Shown here in pieces: positions 43,011 through 53,730 of a stretch of 64,000 nt of DNA. The stretch lies in contig NC_060956.1 of assembly GCF_910589235.1 (NCBI RefSeq), positions 13,815,999-13,879,998 of the forward strand. The letters run 5' to 3'. The stretch is from Vespa crabro. Lineage: Eukaryota > Arthropoda > Insecta > Hymenoptera > Vespidae. The notes beneath the pieces were generated by a model, which ran no database searches, had not been told where the DNA came from, and worked only from the letters and a program-made list of their open reading frames with translations. The stretch's first letter is position 1. Each line of letters starts with the position of its first letter. The translations under genes and the position numbers were made by a program.

Positions 43011-44010
43011 AGAAAAGAGAGAAAAGGAGATTGACGAGAGATTGAGAAAAAGGAGTCGACGAATCTGACGTTGTTACGAATACATCGAAAGACGGTGTTC
43101 TATTGCCCGCCAGTAAAATCAATCTGATGTAATTAGAAGGGTATAATTATGTTTGCTGCATACCTTGAGGTTAGTCAACTTCGAAGGTTACGCGACGACG
43201 TCTTTCTTCTTCTTCGACGACTTGAAGAAGGCCGATGCACGAGTGTCCTTTCTTGTATTTTTATTTTTTTATGCTTTCGAATCCTTTTTATTATCGCTCG
43301 TGTCCTTTCCCTTTTTCACTATTTTTATTTACACTTCATTTATACATATGCATCCGTGCACACATGTATAAACACATACACATGAACTTATGTACGTATC
43401 TACATAATGTATTTATGCGAATATAAGTGTGTAGCAAAGCAGGTAGTCATTCGATTAACATAGAAAAATATTATTCTTTCACGTGTGTCATCTCTAGGAA
43501 TCTAATTAATCGAACAACACATAGATGACTATTTATGTAGACGTATTTATCTAGATGTACGTAAGTACATTTTCAAAGAAAAAGCTTGAAAATTATAGAT
43601 AAGGGTAGACCGCCAGACGCTGCACCGACATTTATTATGTATATATTTTCTATTGGATCGCGTCGAGTTTGATCGTCCTTCGGAAGAATTACGTCGAAAG
43701 TTGTTACACGCGACGGCGTGAAAATTTATAGTCGGACCTCGTTTATCAATCGTGTGACAAAGCATGGAGGTATGCGACGATAACGCCTTCGCAAAGAATA
43801 CATTTCAAAGCGTGTACTTACTTAAGACATACGCTCAATATTTATATACATATATATGTATATACGTGTAATTAGATTTATATATATGTATGCATCTCGC
43901 GATATATTTGCAACATCAATTTACCTCTTTTTCTTGATTGTCTCGAATTAGAGAAATAAAGGACGAACGAAAACAAGATTTATTCTTTTTTTCTCTTGGC
44001 TCAGAGATAA
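43011..44010. other. Intergenic stretch, no gene recognised
   Basis: Moderately complex sequence with several short overlapping forward frames at 43149-43426, rich in Phe/Leu. CTTTACGACG-like motifs but no supported gene. Confidence 0.5.
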
Positions 44011-44015
44011 AGAAT

Positions 44016-44080
<65 letters not shown>
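44011..44080. repeat. (GA)n microsatellite
   Basis: Pure GA run of about 65 bp. Confidence 0.97.
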
Positions 44081-44081
<1 letters not shown>

Positions 44082-44084
44082 TAT

Positions 44085-44730
44085 ATTTTCTTTTCTTTCA
44101 AAGAAGGAGAAGAAAAAGGAGGAGGAAGAGGAGATGAAGGAGAAGAAGGATAATCGTAGGATGAAAAATTTTCGTTCATAGATACTCGTTGATCGTACAT
44201 CATGTGGAACTAAACGCATTCTCAGCACGGCGATGTACAGATGTACGTATACTGATAGATTCTATCGATATGTAAGAACGCGAGATATGTCATGCCGATA
44301 GTACTTGCCTATCTTACATAGGTATCTACATAAGTTGCTTCCTAGAGCGCTTGGCCGCTCGAAATATAAGATCTTTTTCCGCAGACCGGTAATTTTATAC
44401 CATTCGTATATCGTTTGATAATCCAACGGAATAATTCAACTGGTTGGGAGTTTCTTTAGGGATCAATCGTCGATTATTACGCTACTTGTATTTCCTTTCT
44501 TACATCGAGTTTTAAATTGATATCCCCTATCGTATACGTTGGCAACCCCTTATGGGTATAAGTCTACAACTATTCTTATGTACATAAATAAATCCGTTTT
44601 ACTTATTAATAAAAGACGGACTTTAAAGGAGGTAGTATAAATTACGGAAAAAACTCACCTTTAACTTACGTATCAACGAATCCGAGCGGGTTATTTACGT
44701 GGTAAGAGGGCTGATGTAATACCAAATACA
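44085..44730. other. Intergenic stretch, nothing recognised
   Basis: GAAGGAGGAGG-rich purine stretch to 44150, then ordinary complex sequence. Confidence 0.55.
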
Positions 44731-44732
44731 TA

Positions 44733-44840
44733 TATACATATATACTATATATATACAATATATATGCATATTGTATATATACAATACATACATACATACA
44801 TACTTATATACATACATACATACATACATATAAACATACA
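44733..44840. repeat. (TATA/ACAT)n tetranucleotide array
   Basis: TATATAC units followed by about ten ACAT units. Confidence 0.94.
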
Positions 44841-44956
44841 AACATACGTATATCGCAATTCAAATTTGCTAAACGTGGTACATGCTTGGAGTTGCGCGTG
44901 ATATGGCCCCGGAGTGAGGATACGTTCTTAACGTATTCTGAAATCCGATACCTATC

Positions 44957-45035
44957 TCCTTCTTCTTCTTCTTCTTCTTCTTTTTCTTCTTCTTCTTCTT
45001 CTTCTTCTTCTTCTTCTTCTCTTCCTCCTCCTCCT
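44957..45035. repeat. (CTT)n/(CTC)n trinucleotide repeat
   Basis: About twenty CTT units followed by CTC units. It reads poly-Ser in one forward frame. Confidence 0.96.
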
Positions 45036-45059
45036 CATTTTTCTGCGTCTCTTCTTCAG

Positions 45060-45990
45060 CTTCTATAATCGAATTCTAAGATCGGCCAATGTAGGTGGTT
45101 TCCACGCCGCAACAGGTGTTGCGTCAGTGTTGTGAGTTCTTGATCGAAGAACCGTTTTCCGTTTAAGATCGATGAGAAACTTTTCGTGGAAAGATTACAG
45201 CCTTGGAGACATGAAATGTATGTAACTTAAAAAGAACCGACTGTTTCAATATTTTTCTTTTTTTTTTCTTTCGTTCTTCTTGTGATATTGAGATTATCCA
45301 ACATAAAATTCTACATAAAATTTAAATTACAATCTAAATTAGCGTTATTTATATTTTATTAATGGTAATATGATCGAATAAAGATTGAAGATGTTAAAGT
45401 GTACCATAAATAATGGAAAAAAAAGAAGAAAATTATATCGAGTGTCTTAAATCATCAAAATCTTATCTTATTTGCGCTAGTTTGAGAGTGACAAGGAAAA
45501 AAAAAGAAAAAGAGAAAGAAAAAAGAAAAAGGAAAAAAAGAAATTGCATCACTCCTCGATATAATCTTCATTGTTTACATCAAATTCACGTATACGAGTA
45601 TATCATTTAAGATTCTCTGTCAAAAATATAAAAATGTAAAGTCATTCCTGATATACTATTTTTCAATATATACAATAAAGAATACGTGCAATCAATCGCG
45701 AAACTACTTGGGAATAAAGATAACGATTCTTCGATAAATGAGTATCGTTGATTACGATAGATGCTATAATAAAACGTTCAACGAAAGATTTATCGTTTCT
45801 TATCGATTGACGTATTGGCAAGGTCGATCAACGTCCTCGACGATTCACACAAGATTGATTCCATATACGTGAGTTACTCTTTGTGAATCACGTAATCGAT
45901 GCTCTGCGAAAGAAAGAAAGCGATTGCGGCGTACCGACGCTTGTATTTTTTCTTTTTTTTTCGAATTCAATAACTTTTGTCTCTTGGAAA
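45060..45990. other. Intergenic stretch, nothing recognised
   Basis: AT-rich with an AAAG-rich tract at 45495-45545. The forward frame at 45413-45610 is Lys-rich and unsupported. Confidence 0.55.
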
Positions 45991-45997
45991 GGAATAA

Positions 45998-46047
<50 letters not shown>

Positions 46048-46050
46048 ATG
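45991..46050. repeat. (TC)n microsatellite
   Basis: TC run of about 45 bp followed by T-rich sequence. Confidence 0.96.
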
Positions 46051-46074
46051 TTTTTCTTTTTTTCTTCTTAAATA

Positions 46075-46166
46075 ATGACCACCAATAAGGAAAGCCATCG
46101 AATAAAGGAAACTCGTTACACTGTCGTTGCCATCGTTGTCTGGCGACGACTCTTGAAATTAATTGG

Positions 46167-46210
<44 letters not shown>

Positions 46211-46362
46211 GACAAAAATTTTCTTTATTTTCATTTTATTTCACGAGACAATCGCGTCACGAAAGAGTCGAAGAGTACTTTCATGAATTTAATTTCACTC
46301 TTGGTTTTAAACGGCACCTTTATTTGCACCCGTACCTCGCATTAAATATTATCCTTAAGTAA
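46075..46362 (+). CDS. Uncharacterised ORF interrupted by a TC tract, 95 codons
   Basis: The family is not recognised. An ATG at 46075 opens MTTNKESHRIKETRYTVVAI, and the frame crosses a (TC)n tract (46171-46208, Leu/Ser run). After it comes a repeat-free block with SRHERVEEYFHEFNFTLGFK and a TAA stop after NIILK. The head and the tail both look protein-like. The TC tract ends CTCGCGACAAAAATTTTC without a good AG, so it does not look like an intron end. The frame may nevertheless be chance joined by a stop-free repeat. Confidence 0.28.
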
Positions 46363-46364
46363 TA

Positions 46365-46740
46365 GAATTAATCACATTGAAGTCTTCGTTGCCTTTTTTC
46401 TCTCTCCCTGCCTGCTCCCTTCTTCCCACTTTCTATCCTCTTTCACCTCACCATGCTATGCCATTATTATCCTCTTTTATCTCCACAAAGAACGAACATT
46501 TTCTTCTATATTCGGCATTCGAGTATTCGCGTTAAATAATCTACCACGTGAATGATATTTAGTTAGCTTTTCTAAAGATTTTAGAATTCCCTTGGCTAAT
46601 AGAATAGTACCCTAACGCAATTAGCTCGTGTTTTACGAGCAACATGTTATTTGCATAAGGCAAGTGCGTCGCTGTACACGCGCTCGGGCGAGCGTGAGCA
46701 GTCACGTTGTTCGTTGTCCTCCTTTAAAAGGAATTTTTCT
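46365..46740. other. Intergenic stretch, nothing recognised
   Basis: C/T-rich 46395-46455, then AT-rich, CpG-rich at 46660-46710 (CACGCGCTCGGGCGAGCGTG, a short inverted repeat). Confidence 0.5.
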
Positions 46741-46743
46741 CTC

Positions 46744-46770
46744 TTCGTTCGTTCGTTCGTTCGTTCGTTA
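46744..46770. repeat. (TTCG)n tetranucleotide repeat
   Basis: Six TTCG units. The reverse complement (GAAC)n occurs at 51143-51156. Confidence 0.94.
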
Positions 46771-46899
46771 TCGCGATAACATAAACTCTCGTCTCGTATA
46801 AGATAAGGATTGCAACAGGCCCAACGAACACGTCGACGTATTCCTTCTCTATTCGTAAATATTCTTTAATCCGTAATGGATATTCGCTTTTAATTATGA

Positions 46900-47070
46900 G
46901 CATCGCAAGCATCGAGCGCGGGAAAATCTGCTCGGTTAATAGGACACGCTTGGTAATTAAGCGGCCGGTAGGTCGAGAACGTACTTGGGGTTAACGACAA
47001 AACTAACCCCGGAATACCGTGGATACCGCCGGTATTAAAAGCGACTTCCCAGCATGACGTCTTACGAGAG
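46900..47070. promoter_or_regulatory. Candidate regulatory island
   Basis: A CpG-rich block contains GGTAATTAAGCGG (homeodomain core TAATTA), GGTTAATAGG and GGGGTTAACG...CTAACCCCGG, an imperfect inverted repeat around 46987-47013. Inferred from motif content only; a reverse 72-codon frame overlaps. Confidence 0.22.
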
Positions 47071-47152
47071 ATGAGCCAAAGGGAAGAAAAATATAGAAGG
47101 ACGCACACACCAAGGAGGTCCTCTTTTTCGAGGAGCGAGGAGCGAGGAGCGA

Positions 47153-47350
47153 ATGAACGAACGAAACCGGTCGGTGAATAACGTGCACCACCTTAACACT
47201 TATGACGAATGTATAAAACTAGAGTATAACGAAGCATACATGCGAACCTTAAGCATACATGTACAACCTCGAGGCCAGAATCTAATCAAATGCGGTAGGT
47301 ACGTTGTGGAATCTTGTGCACCATTACCCTTACGTTATAGAACTCGCTAA
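47153..47350 (+). CDS. Uncharacterised ORF 1 of a three-ORF run, 65 codons
   Basis: The family is not recognised. A true ATG opens MNERNRSVNNVHHLNTYDEC and a repeat-free frame ending LPLRYRTR and TAA. Three Cys and no hydrophobic core. GAGGAGCGAGGAGCGAGGAGCG just upstream is a short 8-bp repeat. It is followed on the same strand by ORFs at 47446 and 47718, with no microsatellite between them. Confidence 0.3.
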   Translation: MNERNRSVNNVHHLNTYDECIKLEYNEAYMRTLSIHVQPRGQNLIKCGRYVVESCAPLPLRYRTR

Positions 47351-47445
47351 TTTTGTTTTTTTTTTTATTTTTCTTTATTTGTTTGATCGCTGATGAGAAA
47401 ACAAAAAAGGACAAAGTTTTCCTACCAACCTTTAGAAATTTTCAA

Positions 47446-47571
47446 ATGGATAAATCGAATAAATCAGAAAGGGAAAGGCTAAATCGTCGAATTCATGAAA
47501 CACGAACGGTCGTGCTTGCGTTGCATGTTCTCGAAAGCATGGGCATGATCGTCGATCGTAAAACGGGTTAG
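47446..47571 (+). CDS. Uncharacterised ORF 2 of a three-ORF run, 41 codons
   Basis: The family is not recognised. The ATG at 47446 has a strong context (CAAATGG) and opens MDKSNKSERERLNRRIHETR, then a hydrophobic stretch (VVLALHVLESMGMIV) and DRKTG before TAG. It would form a basic, helical, amphipathic small protein. The frame is open back to 47353, where a T-run precedes it (acceptor-like pyrimidines but no consensus AG in position), so it may be the end of a longer exon. Confidence 0.3.
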   Translation: MDKSNKSERERLNRRIHETRTVVLALHVLESMGMIVDRKTG

Positions 47572-47717
47572 GTCAGTTAGGGTTAATACGAGCAGACGTA
47601 GACACGTATTATCGATGGGGCTACGCGTCGAAGCCATTACAATGTCGACTACGACTATATTTCTATCTTAATTGCACGCTCGGTAAAATATCGTCTCTAT
47701 TCCGGTGGATCCACGGA

Positions 47718-47880
47718 ATGGACGGTGTCAAGGTTCCGTGTATCCTTTTTGTGTCAACTCGGCCGTATAATTACGATATGCTGCATAATTATTTACGTGA
47801 TTTACAAACCGGACTCATTGCCCAAGGGCTACTGTGTCCATGGAAAATATCTATGCGCTTGGTTATAAGTATGATATGTA

Positions 47881-47926
<46 letters not shown>

Positions 47927-47960
47927 TAGGTATGTGCGAGTGATATCACTTCTGTATTAA
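47718..47960 (+). CDS. Uncharacterised ORF 3 of a three-ORF run, 80 codons
   Basis: The family is not recognised. The ATG at 47718 is in strong context (GGAATGG) and opens MDGVKVPCILFVSTRPYNYD, then MLHNYLRDLQTGLIAQGLLC and an Ile/Met-rich stretch, and then runs into a (TA)n array read as Tyr-Ile. The first 55 residues are repeat-free. Either the frame ends by splicing before the array or it is chance. Confidence 0.28.
47883..47922. repeat. (TA)n microsatellite
   Basis: Pure TA run at the end of the 47718 frame. Confidence 0.96.
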
Positions 47961-48199
47961 AGAAAATAAAAGAAAAGAAATAAAAGAAAAAGAAAAATGT
48001 ACAAAGCTTTTGGCGTTTTTCCTACGTCCTTTTCTTCGACATCGACAACAACGACTTGACCGATGACTTTAGGTAGAGACCACAAGACCCACGATTCTCG
48101 TTATTCAACATATTACTCAACGGTCCATGTAACAAGGCCAGCTTTCAAAGCATTATGGCGAAGACCGCTTTTTACAACGGAAGAACTCGACGCGGTACT

Positions 48200-48200
<1 letters not shown>

Positions 48201-48244
<44 letters not shown>

Positions 48245-48270
48245 TCTCTTTCTCTCTCTCTCTTTCCTAG
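48201..48270. repeat. (TC)n microsatellite
   Basis: TC run with TTTC interruptions. Confidence 0.96.
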
Positions 48271-48433
48271 CTTGGTAACAAGAAGAAGCAATCTGACTGT
48301 TTCGGTAATTCCTTATGCGACCACGAGTTATATTTTTCTAGAATCAATCCAGAACCTTTCATATCACTTCAATTAGTTCTTCGTTTTCAAAAGAAACAAG
48401 ATGTAAAGAAAATGAAGAATGACAAAAATAAAA

Positions 48434-48465
<32 letters not shown>

Positions 48466-48466
48466 G
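48434..48466. repeat. (GA)n microsatellite
   Basis: GA run; complementary to the TC tract 170 bp upstream. Confidence 0.95.
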
Positions 48467-48559
48467 TTTCTCAAATATTTCATAGAAATATTTCGATCGA
48501 TGGAAGTCTTTAGTCGATTATTATTGTATAAGGTCGTGAAAATAGAAAAGACGAAGAGT

Positions 48560-48725
48560 AGAGTTACGCAAGATTCGGGACCAGTGCTTACGGTCCAGTG
48601 CTCCGGCCGGTTTCTACGTTCTCGCAAGTTAGCGAACGCGCTCGCGCGAGCGAAGTAACGTCGAGAGCATGCGCATGAGGCAAGAAGCAAGGGAGAGCGT
48701 CCTTGCAAGGCCGGCCGCCGACGCC
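48560..48725. promoter_or_regulatory. CpG-rich promoter-like block
   Basis: The block contains CTCCGGCCGG, GCGCTCGCGCGAGCG, GCATGCGCATG and GGCCGGCCGCCGACGCCCGG and is the most GC-rich place in this part of the window. A pyrimidine tract and an acceptor-like CCCCTTCCAG follow at 48893-48904, then GC-rich open sequence. No start site can be named. Confidence 0.25.
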
Positions 48726-48738
48726 CGGTCGAGCCTCT

Positions 48739-48893
48739 CTATCTTTCTCTCTCCTTTCTATCTATCTCTCTTCTTTTACCCCTTCTCTCTTTCTCATCCT
48801 TTTGCTCGTGAGACCCATCCTTCTCCCTCCATTTCTCTCTTCTTTCTCTCTCTCTCTCTCTATTTCTTTCAGTCTCTTTCTCTCTTTCTCCTC
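48739..48893. repeat. Pyrimidine array (TC, TTTC, CCTT units)
   Basis: 155 bp of nearly pure pyrimidine with short TTTTGCTCGTGAGACCC and similar interruptions. Confidence 0.9.
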
Positions 48894-48904
48894 ACCCCTT
48901 CCAG

Positions 48905-49180
48905 TGGTGTATATCGCCAGAGCCGATCCTTCGAGCGTTCAGCATCCATTCTATCTCGTTCCGCTCGCTTATACGGAAAACTGTCGTCTCACCTATCCGG
49001 CTGCAGCAGTTACCGGTACGCAGCATTCTGCATTCCTACGCGAATCGCGAGACTCGACGAGTTCAACCAGAGTCAGTCCCGATCTACCTGAAACCGGACG
49101 ATCAGAATGGCTTTCGTTCATCTTCTTTTCTAACTTTAACGATCACATCTTAAAACGAAAAGATTCGAATATACAAAAGA
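48905..49180 (+). other. Complex open region after a strong acceptor-like site
   Basis: CTCACCCCTTCCAG precedes 48905. Two forward frames stay open: one ends at 49091 (SGVYRQSRSFERSASILSRS at its start), the other at 49185 (contains LAYTENCRLTYPAAAVTGTQ). Both are repeat-free for at least 60 codons. One may be a real exon; the choice cannot be made here and no family is recognised. Confidence 0.25.
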
Positions 49181-49185
49181 CATAA

Positions 49186-49850
49186 AGGATAAAACACAAT
49201 TTGGAGAATATATTATTAATAGGTGAATTCGATATCTCGTTTAACCTATAATACATCGAGATATTATGAATCTTATCTAACTTGTCTACTTCCGCGAAGT
49301 CAACGACCGGTAAAGCTGCTCGAGTAACTCATCGATTCGCGGTGGAGGATGAAAGAGAGATAAAGAGAAAGAAAAAGAAAAAGAGAAAGAGAGAGAAGCG
49401 GTTGAATGAAACACAAGCTCTATTCAGGCTGGCCATTTTTCAGGCTCGACTTCGAATCGCTTGTGGGTTTAGCCGTTACTCGGGAATGGGCGTGTGCACC
49501 TTATTCAACTCCGGGTGGTACACGCTCGATGGATATTTATAGAAACACCGTGGATGGTAAAGTTATCTCTTCGGCAGACGTGGAACCGAGGTCGCCCGCC
49601 CACGGACCCATTCTTTTATCCCCTTTTTTATTTTCTTTACCCTTTCTTTCGTTTTTTCTTTCCTTCTTTCTTTCTTTTATTCCGACTATTTTTTCTTTTT
49701 TTACCAGGACACCAAAAGAAACACGAGCCCAACAGGAACTTTATTTCCCCAAGATCCTTCCGAAGATCTTGTCCGTGGTTGTCTTCTTCAAGAAACAAAG
49801 AAATAATTTCTGATGAATCGGGCAAAGACTGCTAGACGAGCGGGGAGAAA
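49186..49850. other. Complex stretch with acceptor-like sites
   Basis: AAAG-rich at 49356-49396. GGCCATTTTTCAG at 49431-49443 resembles an acceptor. Frames from there run to 49542 or 49813; the latter continues into a T-rich tract at 49611-49705. No family recognised. Confidence 0.3.
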
Positions 49851-49854
49851 GAAA

Positions 49855-49886
<32 letters not shown>

Positions 49887-49898
49887 AAAAAGAAATAA
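49849..49898. repeat. (GAAA)n tetranucleotide repeat
   Basis: About nine GAAA units. Confidence 0.95.
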
Positions 49899-49899
49899 A

Positions 49900-50470
49900 A
49901 AATGTGATTGCATTCGAGAGATGAATTACAGGCGCTTTAAATAATATACTTAACTATTTACACGGTTAAAGAAATAATTACGAAGATGATACGAGATGAC
50001 ACGGACTAATTCTAGGGGCTTCGCCATGAAACCGCGAAGAAGAGGATCGGTTCAACATGGCTCGTGAGCAATGAATTCCACGGTTGAATTCTCCGAAGGA
50101 ATTCTTACTCCGATGCGATCCGTAAAAGTTTGGAAAAATAAAATCCGATCGACGAACGTGGGCAGTCGGCTTTCGCGAGCAAGCCAAGCCAAGTCGAGCC
50201 GAAGGCGAAGGGCTACGTGCAACACTTTCGTTGCGTACCGTAATTATAGAGTATATGATCGAAGCCGAAGGTATATATATAGGAGGTAGAAAAGAGAAGG
50301 CGATTTATCAGGTCGCGAAGATGCCTATCCGGAAAACTCGGAGGTGCATTAATATCCAAGTCTCGTCTTGAGAAGGAGGCTGAGCCGAATCGATCGACGC
50401 GATACGAGGACATAGTGGTGGTAACGGCAAAGGTGTTGTTAATAGACCTAATGATAGGTATTCGCTAATG
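49900..50470. other. Complex CG-mixed stretch, no gene recognised
   Basis: Contains CAAGCCAAGCCAAGTCGAGCCGAAG (short 5-bp repeat) near 50178-50203. Frames on both strands at 49978-50413 are open but short and unsupported. Confidence 0.4.
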
Positions 50471-50477
50471 TGTCGGA

Positions 50478-50525
50478 ATGGCGCCGTAAATTTGCATAAT
50501 GCGAGCGCTCGATTATTTACGATTC
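50478..50525. promoter_or_regulatory. POU-octamer and homeodomain-like site cluster
   Basis: ATTTGCAT at 50490-50497 is a perfect POU octamer (reverse of ATGCAAAT), overlapping TGCATAAT and preceded by GCCGTAAA. It recalls the island at 23131-23275. Function is inferred. Confidence 0.3.
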
Positions 50526-50529
50526 GTTT

Positions 50530-51140
50530 CTTTCTTGTTTTTTTTTCTTCTTATTCTTTTCTTGCTTTTTTCTTTTTTTTCAGAATATTTTTCCCTTTTA
50601 TTGATGGTATTCGTTGAAAACATCATTGTTGACTCGAAAATCAAATAAAAATATCGCATTACAAATTGTATCAATCGGTTTTTTCTCTGTTAAACGGTAC
50701 GCTTAAGTTACAAGTATTATGAGATTCCTAAGGAATCGTTTATCAACAGAGAGATCGGAGCAAGTCGATGAATTGAAATTACCTACATACATCTTGTATA
50801 TGTAATTTGGTGTAGTATTAGATATTTTAAATTTTACTTGTTACGCAATGAAATAAATCGATACATTTTGATTTAGTCAAATCAAATTTTCTTTTATATG
50901 TATTTTTTCATAAGTTTCATTAACGATTTGTAAAGATATAAAACCGTGGTATATTCGAACATTTTTTTTTATTAAGTAATTAATAAAAATAAAAATGGTA
51001 AAAATGAAAAACTGAAAAATGTATTGACTTGCCCCAGTCTCTCATAATTATAGAATCATATTAGACGTTTCTTGAGAACTCATTCGTAGTCGGCAAAATC
51101 ATACTTATGTGAAATTAACCCGATCGGCAAATATAATTAC
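50530..51140. other. AT-rich stretch, nothing recognised
   Basis: T-rich tract at 50535-50582 and A/T-rich sequence to 51060. Confidence 0.55.
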
Positions 51141-51142
51141 GA

Positions 51143-51205
51143 ACGAACGAACGAACGTATGTATGTATGTATGTATGTATGTATGTATGTATGTATGTAT
51201 GTATG
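51143..51205. repeat. (GAAC)n-(GTAT)n compound repeat
   Basis: Three to four GAAC units pass directly into about thirteen GTAT units. Confidence 0.95.
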
Positions 51206-51209
51206 TATG

Positions 51210-51860
51210 TACGTACGTGGTAGCCAGTATTGTATTTTTCTTTTTCTTTTTTTTTTTTCAAGCGTGGGTAATTTGCCGAAGTATTTGTGAATCCTTAATG
51301 CTTCACGGACGCGCTAGTCTCGCAGCTGCAGAGAAAACAGAAACAGGATGTCTGAACAATCGTGAGGTCGTTTAAACGCGCTAACAAGTTCGAACGTTTA
51401 TAAGGAACGCGTGGAATTCCATAACTTTTCGAGTTTGCTGTAGTAACACGAAATACCACTTAATACTGTGTTCGCCAATTCGGTATTATGATTTCCGGCA
51501 TCTCTCGAAACATACTTAAATACGAGCTTATGTGTTGTGTGTATATTACATCTATGAGTTAGTGGGAAGTAATAAATTGTTTCAAGCCGAGAATTCGAAT
51601 GAAATCAGGAAAGGTTTTACTCGTGCAGGTTCATAATTCGTAACGTGTAAGTACTTTCATAATACGTTACGAGAATATTATGAACGACGTAGTTATGATC
51701 TTCGTTGTTAGTTCAGATTTTTAAAATTTTATTTTTTCGCGCATCTATACTACGATGTTTGAAATAATCGATCGAAATACGTATAAGATAAGTTCGATAG
51801 AACTTTCGATCGTATTTCAAAACAAAAAGACTACTAAACCGAACTACTGCTACATATATA
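51210..51860. other. Intergenic stretch, nothing recognised
   Basis: Complex AT-rich sequence with a T-run at 51238-51259. The forward 88-codon frame from 51109 is Val/Cys/Met repeat translation at its start and unsupported. Confidence 0.5.
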
Positions 51861-51862
51861 CG

Positions 51863-51934
51863 AGAGAAAGAAAAAGAGAGATAGATAGAGAGAAAGAGAT
51901 AGATAGATAGATAAATAGATAGATAGATAGAGAA

Positions 51935-51966
<32 letters not shown>
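51863..51966. repeat. (GA)n/(GATA)n array
   Basis: GA runs with ATAGATAGATAG blocks. Confidence 0.95.
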
Positions 51967-51967
<1 letters not shown>

Positions 51968-52458
51968 AGCGACTTTACGAATTCTTTTCACCGATAATTC
52001 GATAAAATTAATAGAAACACCATTGATCGAGTCGTTAAACTTACGCGTAAAGAACCAAAAGAGAGATCTTATTCGTGGATAATATCTGAGATGACCGACG
52101 CTCATAAATAATGGCGTCCTTTTCCTTAAAGAAATTATACCTACGAGAAAACGGCACGAGGAACGGCGTTCAGCATGAAATGCAGGCACGAAAGGGATTT
52201 AAACTTTAACTCGCGCAAAATTACGTTCGAGCGTATCTAAAACACGGAGTATCTGTTCGTTTCTATTTTATGCATCGCCAACTGTGAAACTCACATTATG
52301 GTATTTAATGCTCGACGTTCTCGGACGTCTTCTTTAGATCCATGCGGGATGTAAAGAAAGAACGAAGAAATACTATAAAATCGAATAGTAATCCTCAGCG
52401 TTGGTGCTGATATTTTCAGGTTTTGTTGTAATTCATCAAACTGATCGTATCTCGATTT

Positions 52459-52491
<33 letters not shown>

Positions 52492-52502
52492 TTCTCTTTT
52501 TC
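52459..52502. repeat. (TC)n microsatellite
   Basis: TC run with TTTC interruptions. Confidence 0.96.
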
Positions 52503-52686
52503 TATACAATTTGAGAAAACGAGTTCGAGAGATTGAAATGATCAAGATATCAGAAAGTTAAAATTAAGTTCGATACTAGCACATAAAGCAATAAAGTTTT
52601 GAAGATATTAACTTCGATAGACGAGAAGAAGTATTTTCGTATATGGAAATTTTCACTTTGCATTCGTCAAATATTTAGAAACGAAT

Positions 52687-52947
52687 TCACATTTCCGCGA
52701 ATAAATGTAGATCAACGTTTTCTTGAGTCAATTCATTCAATATTCGAGAAACGATGAATGAACTCAGAGACTTCAACGCCTTTCTAACATTCGTTAAGTC
52801 GCACACACTGAGACGTTCCCTATGAAACATAATTATAGTATCCCTTCGTGCTTGGAGTATATTGTTTATAGGAAAAGTTTGTAATATATCATTGTATGTT
52901 AATATCGAAACATCCTCCTTTATGTCTCTCGTAGCGTTAATAATCCT
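52687..52947 (-). CDS. Uncharacterised reverse ORF, likely last exon if real, about 86 codons
   Basis: The family is not recognised. Reading down from 52947 the frame gives RIINATRDIKEDVSILTYND, later LQARRDTIIMFHRERLSVCD, then VRKALKSLSSFIVSRILNEL and a TGA after LHLFAEM. It has no simple repeat and the charge and hydrophobicity pattern of a helical soluble protein. TTACCTTAGTAG just upstream (about 52962-52951) supplies AG acceptor candidates, one of which (TTAGTAG|TTG) keeps the frame. There is no ATG near the start, so it would have to be a downstream exon. No AATAAA was found close after the stop. Confidence 0.33.
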   Translation of the reverse strand, partial: RIINATRDIKEDVSILTYNDILQTFPINNILQARRDTIIMFHRERLSVCDLTNVRKALKSLSSFIVSRILNELTQENVDLHLFAEM

Positions 52948-52949
52948 CA

Positions 52950-53520
52950 ACTACTAAGGTAAGTACTTACAAGATTGTTGCAAACGGTTGGTATATACGG
53001 TGCCATTGTATTCTAATGAAATGAATTACAAATCGATGAAATTTTCGTCGATCGAAATATTATATCGATTATCGAGAATGCGTAACGTCGATAATAATAT
53101 TATATTTTCGGCGAGATACAATAAATTTCTAATACTTTGCCTTTCTCTTTCTTTCCTTTTTTCTTTTCCTTTTATTTTTTTTTTTTCTTAAGATATAAGA
53201 ATGAAGGACAACGTGTTTTAAGTATTTGAAATGATGAACTGACTGTTTCTACTTATACATCTTTACCGATAGGTTACGTTAATAAGAAGAAATTAATATT
53301 ACCTGTCTCTCGAATATTTTCGAGCCGTTCAAAGACTACGCGGTGCGTTTCGTATGGAGGAATAAATATCGATTTAGTCGTGGGCCAGCATCGATAAAAT
53401 AAATCCCAGCTGGCCTAAAGGGTTAAACGTCTCTCGACATTCATAACGCATATACATATACATACACGCGCGTGCGCATACACACACACATACTTAAGAA
53501 GATACTCTCGAATGAGGAAG
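52950..53520. other. AT-rich stretch with a donor-like site
   Basis: AAG|GTAAGTAC at about 52960 on the forward strand is a strong donor-like site with only a short open piece before it. T/C-rich 53142-53190. No gene recognised. Confidence 0.45.
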
Positions 53521-53575
53521 AAAAAGAAAGAGAAAAAAAAGAGAAAGAGAAAGAGAGAGAAAGAGAGTGAGAGGC
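53521..53575. repeat. (GA)n/(GAAA)n array
   Basis: Purine run. Confidence 0.95.
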
Positions 53576-53579
53576 TGGT

Positions 53580-53730
53580 GTGCGGTCTTTAATGTCAAGC
53601 GTTAAATATCACTTTGTCTATTTATAGAGTCGCGATTTATAGGAGCGAGAGGCATTAGGTGCGCTCGATCGCGTTCGCGGATTCGTGGCGTGCGAATGCA
53701 CATGTGCACCTTCGCACCAAGGTAGCAATG
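53580..53730. promoter_or_regulatory. Candidate regulatory island
   Basis: TCTTTAATGTC, GCGTTAAATATC, CTATTTATAG and GCGATTTATAGG lie in a CpG-rich block with GCGCTCGATCGCGTTCGCGG. The repeated TTTATAG motif and the mixed AT/CG composition are the only evidence. Confidence 0.18.
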
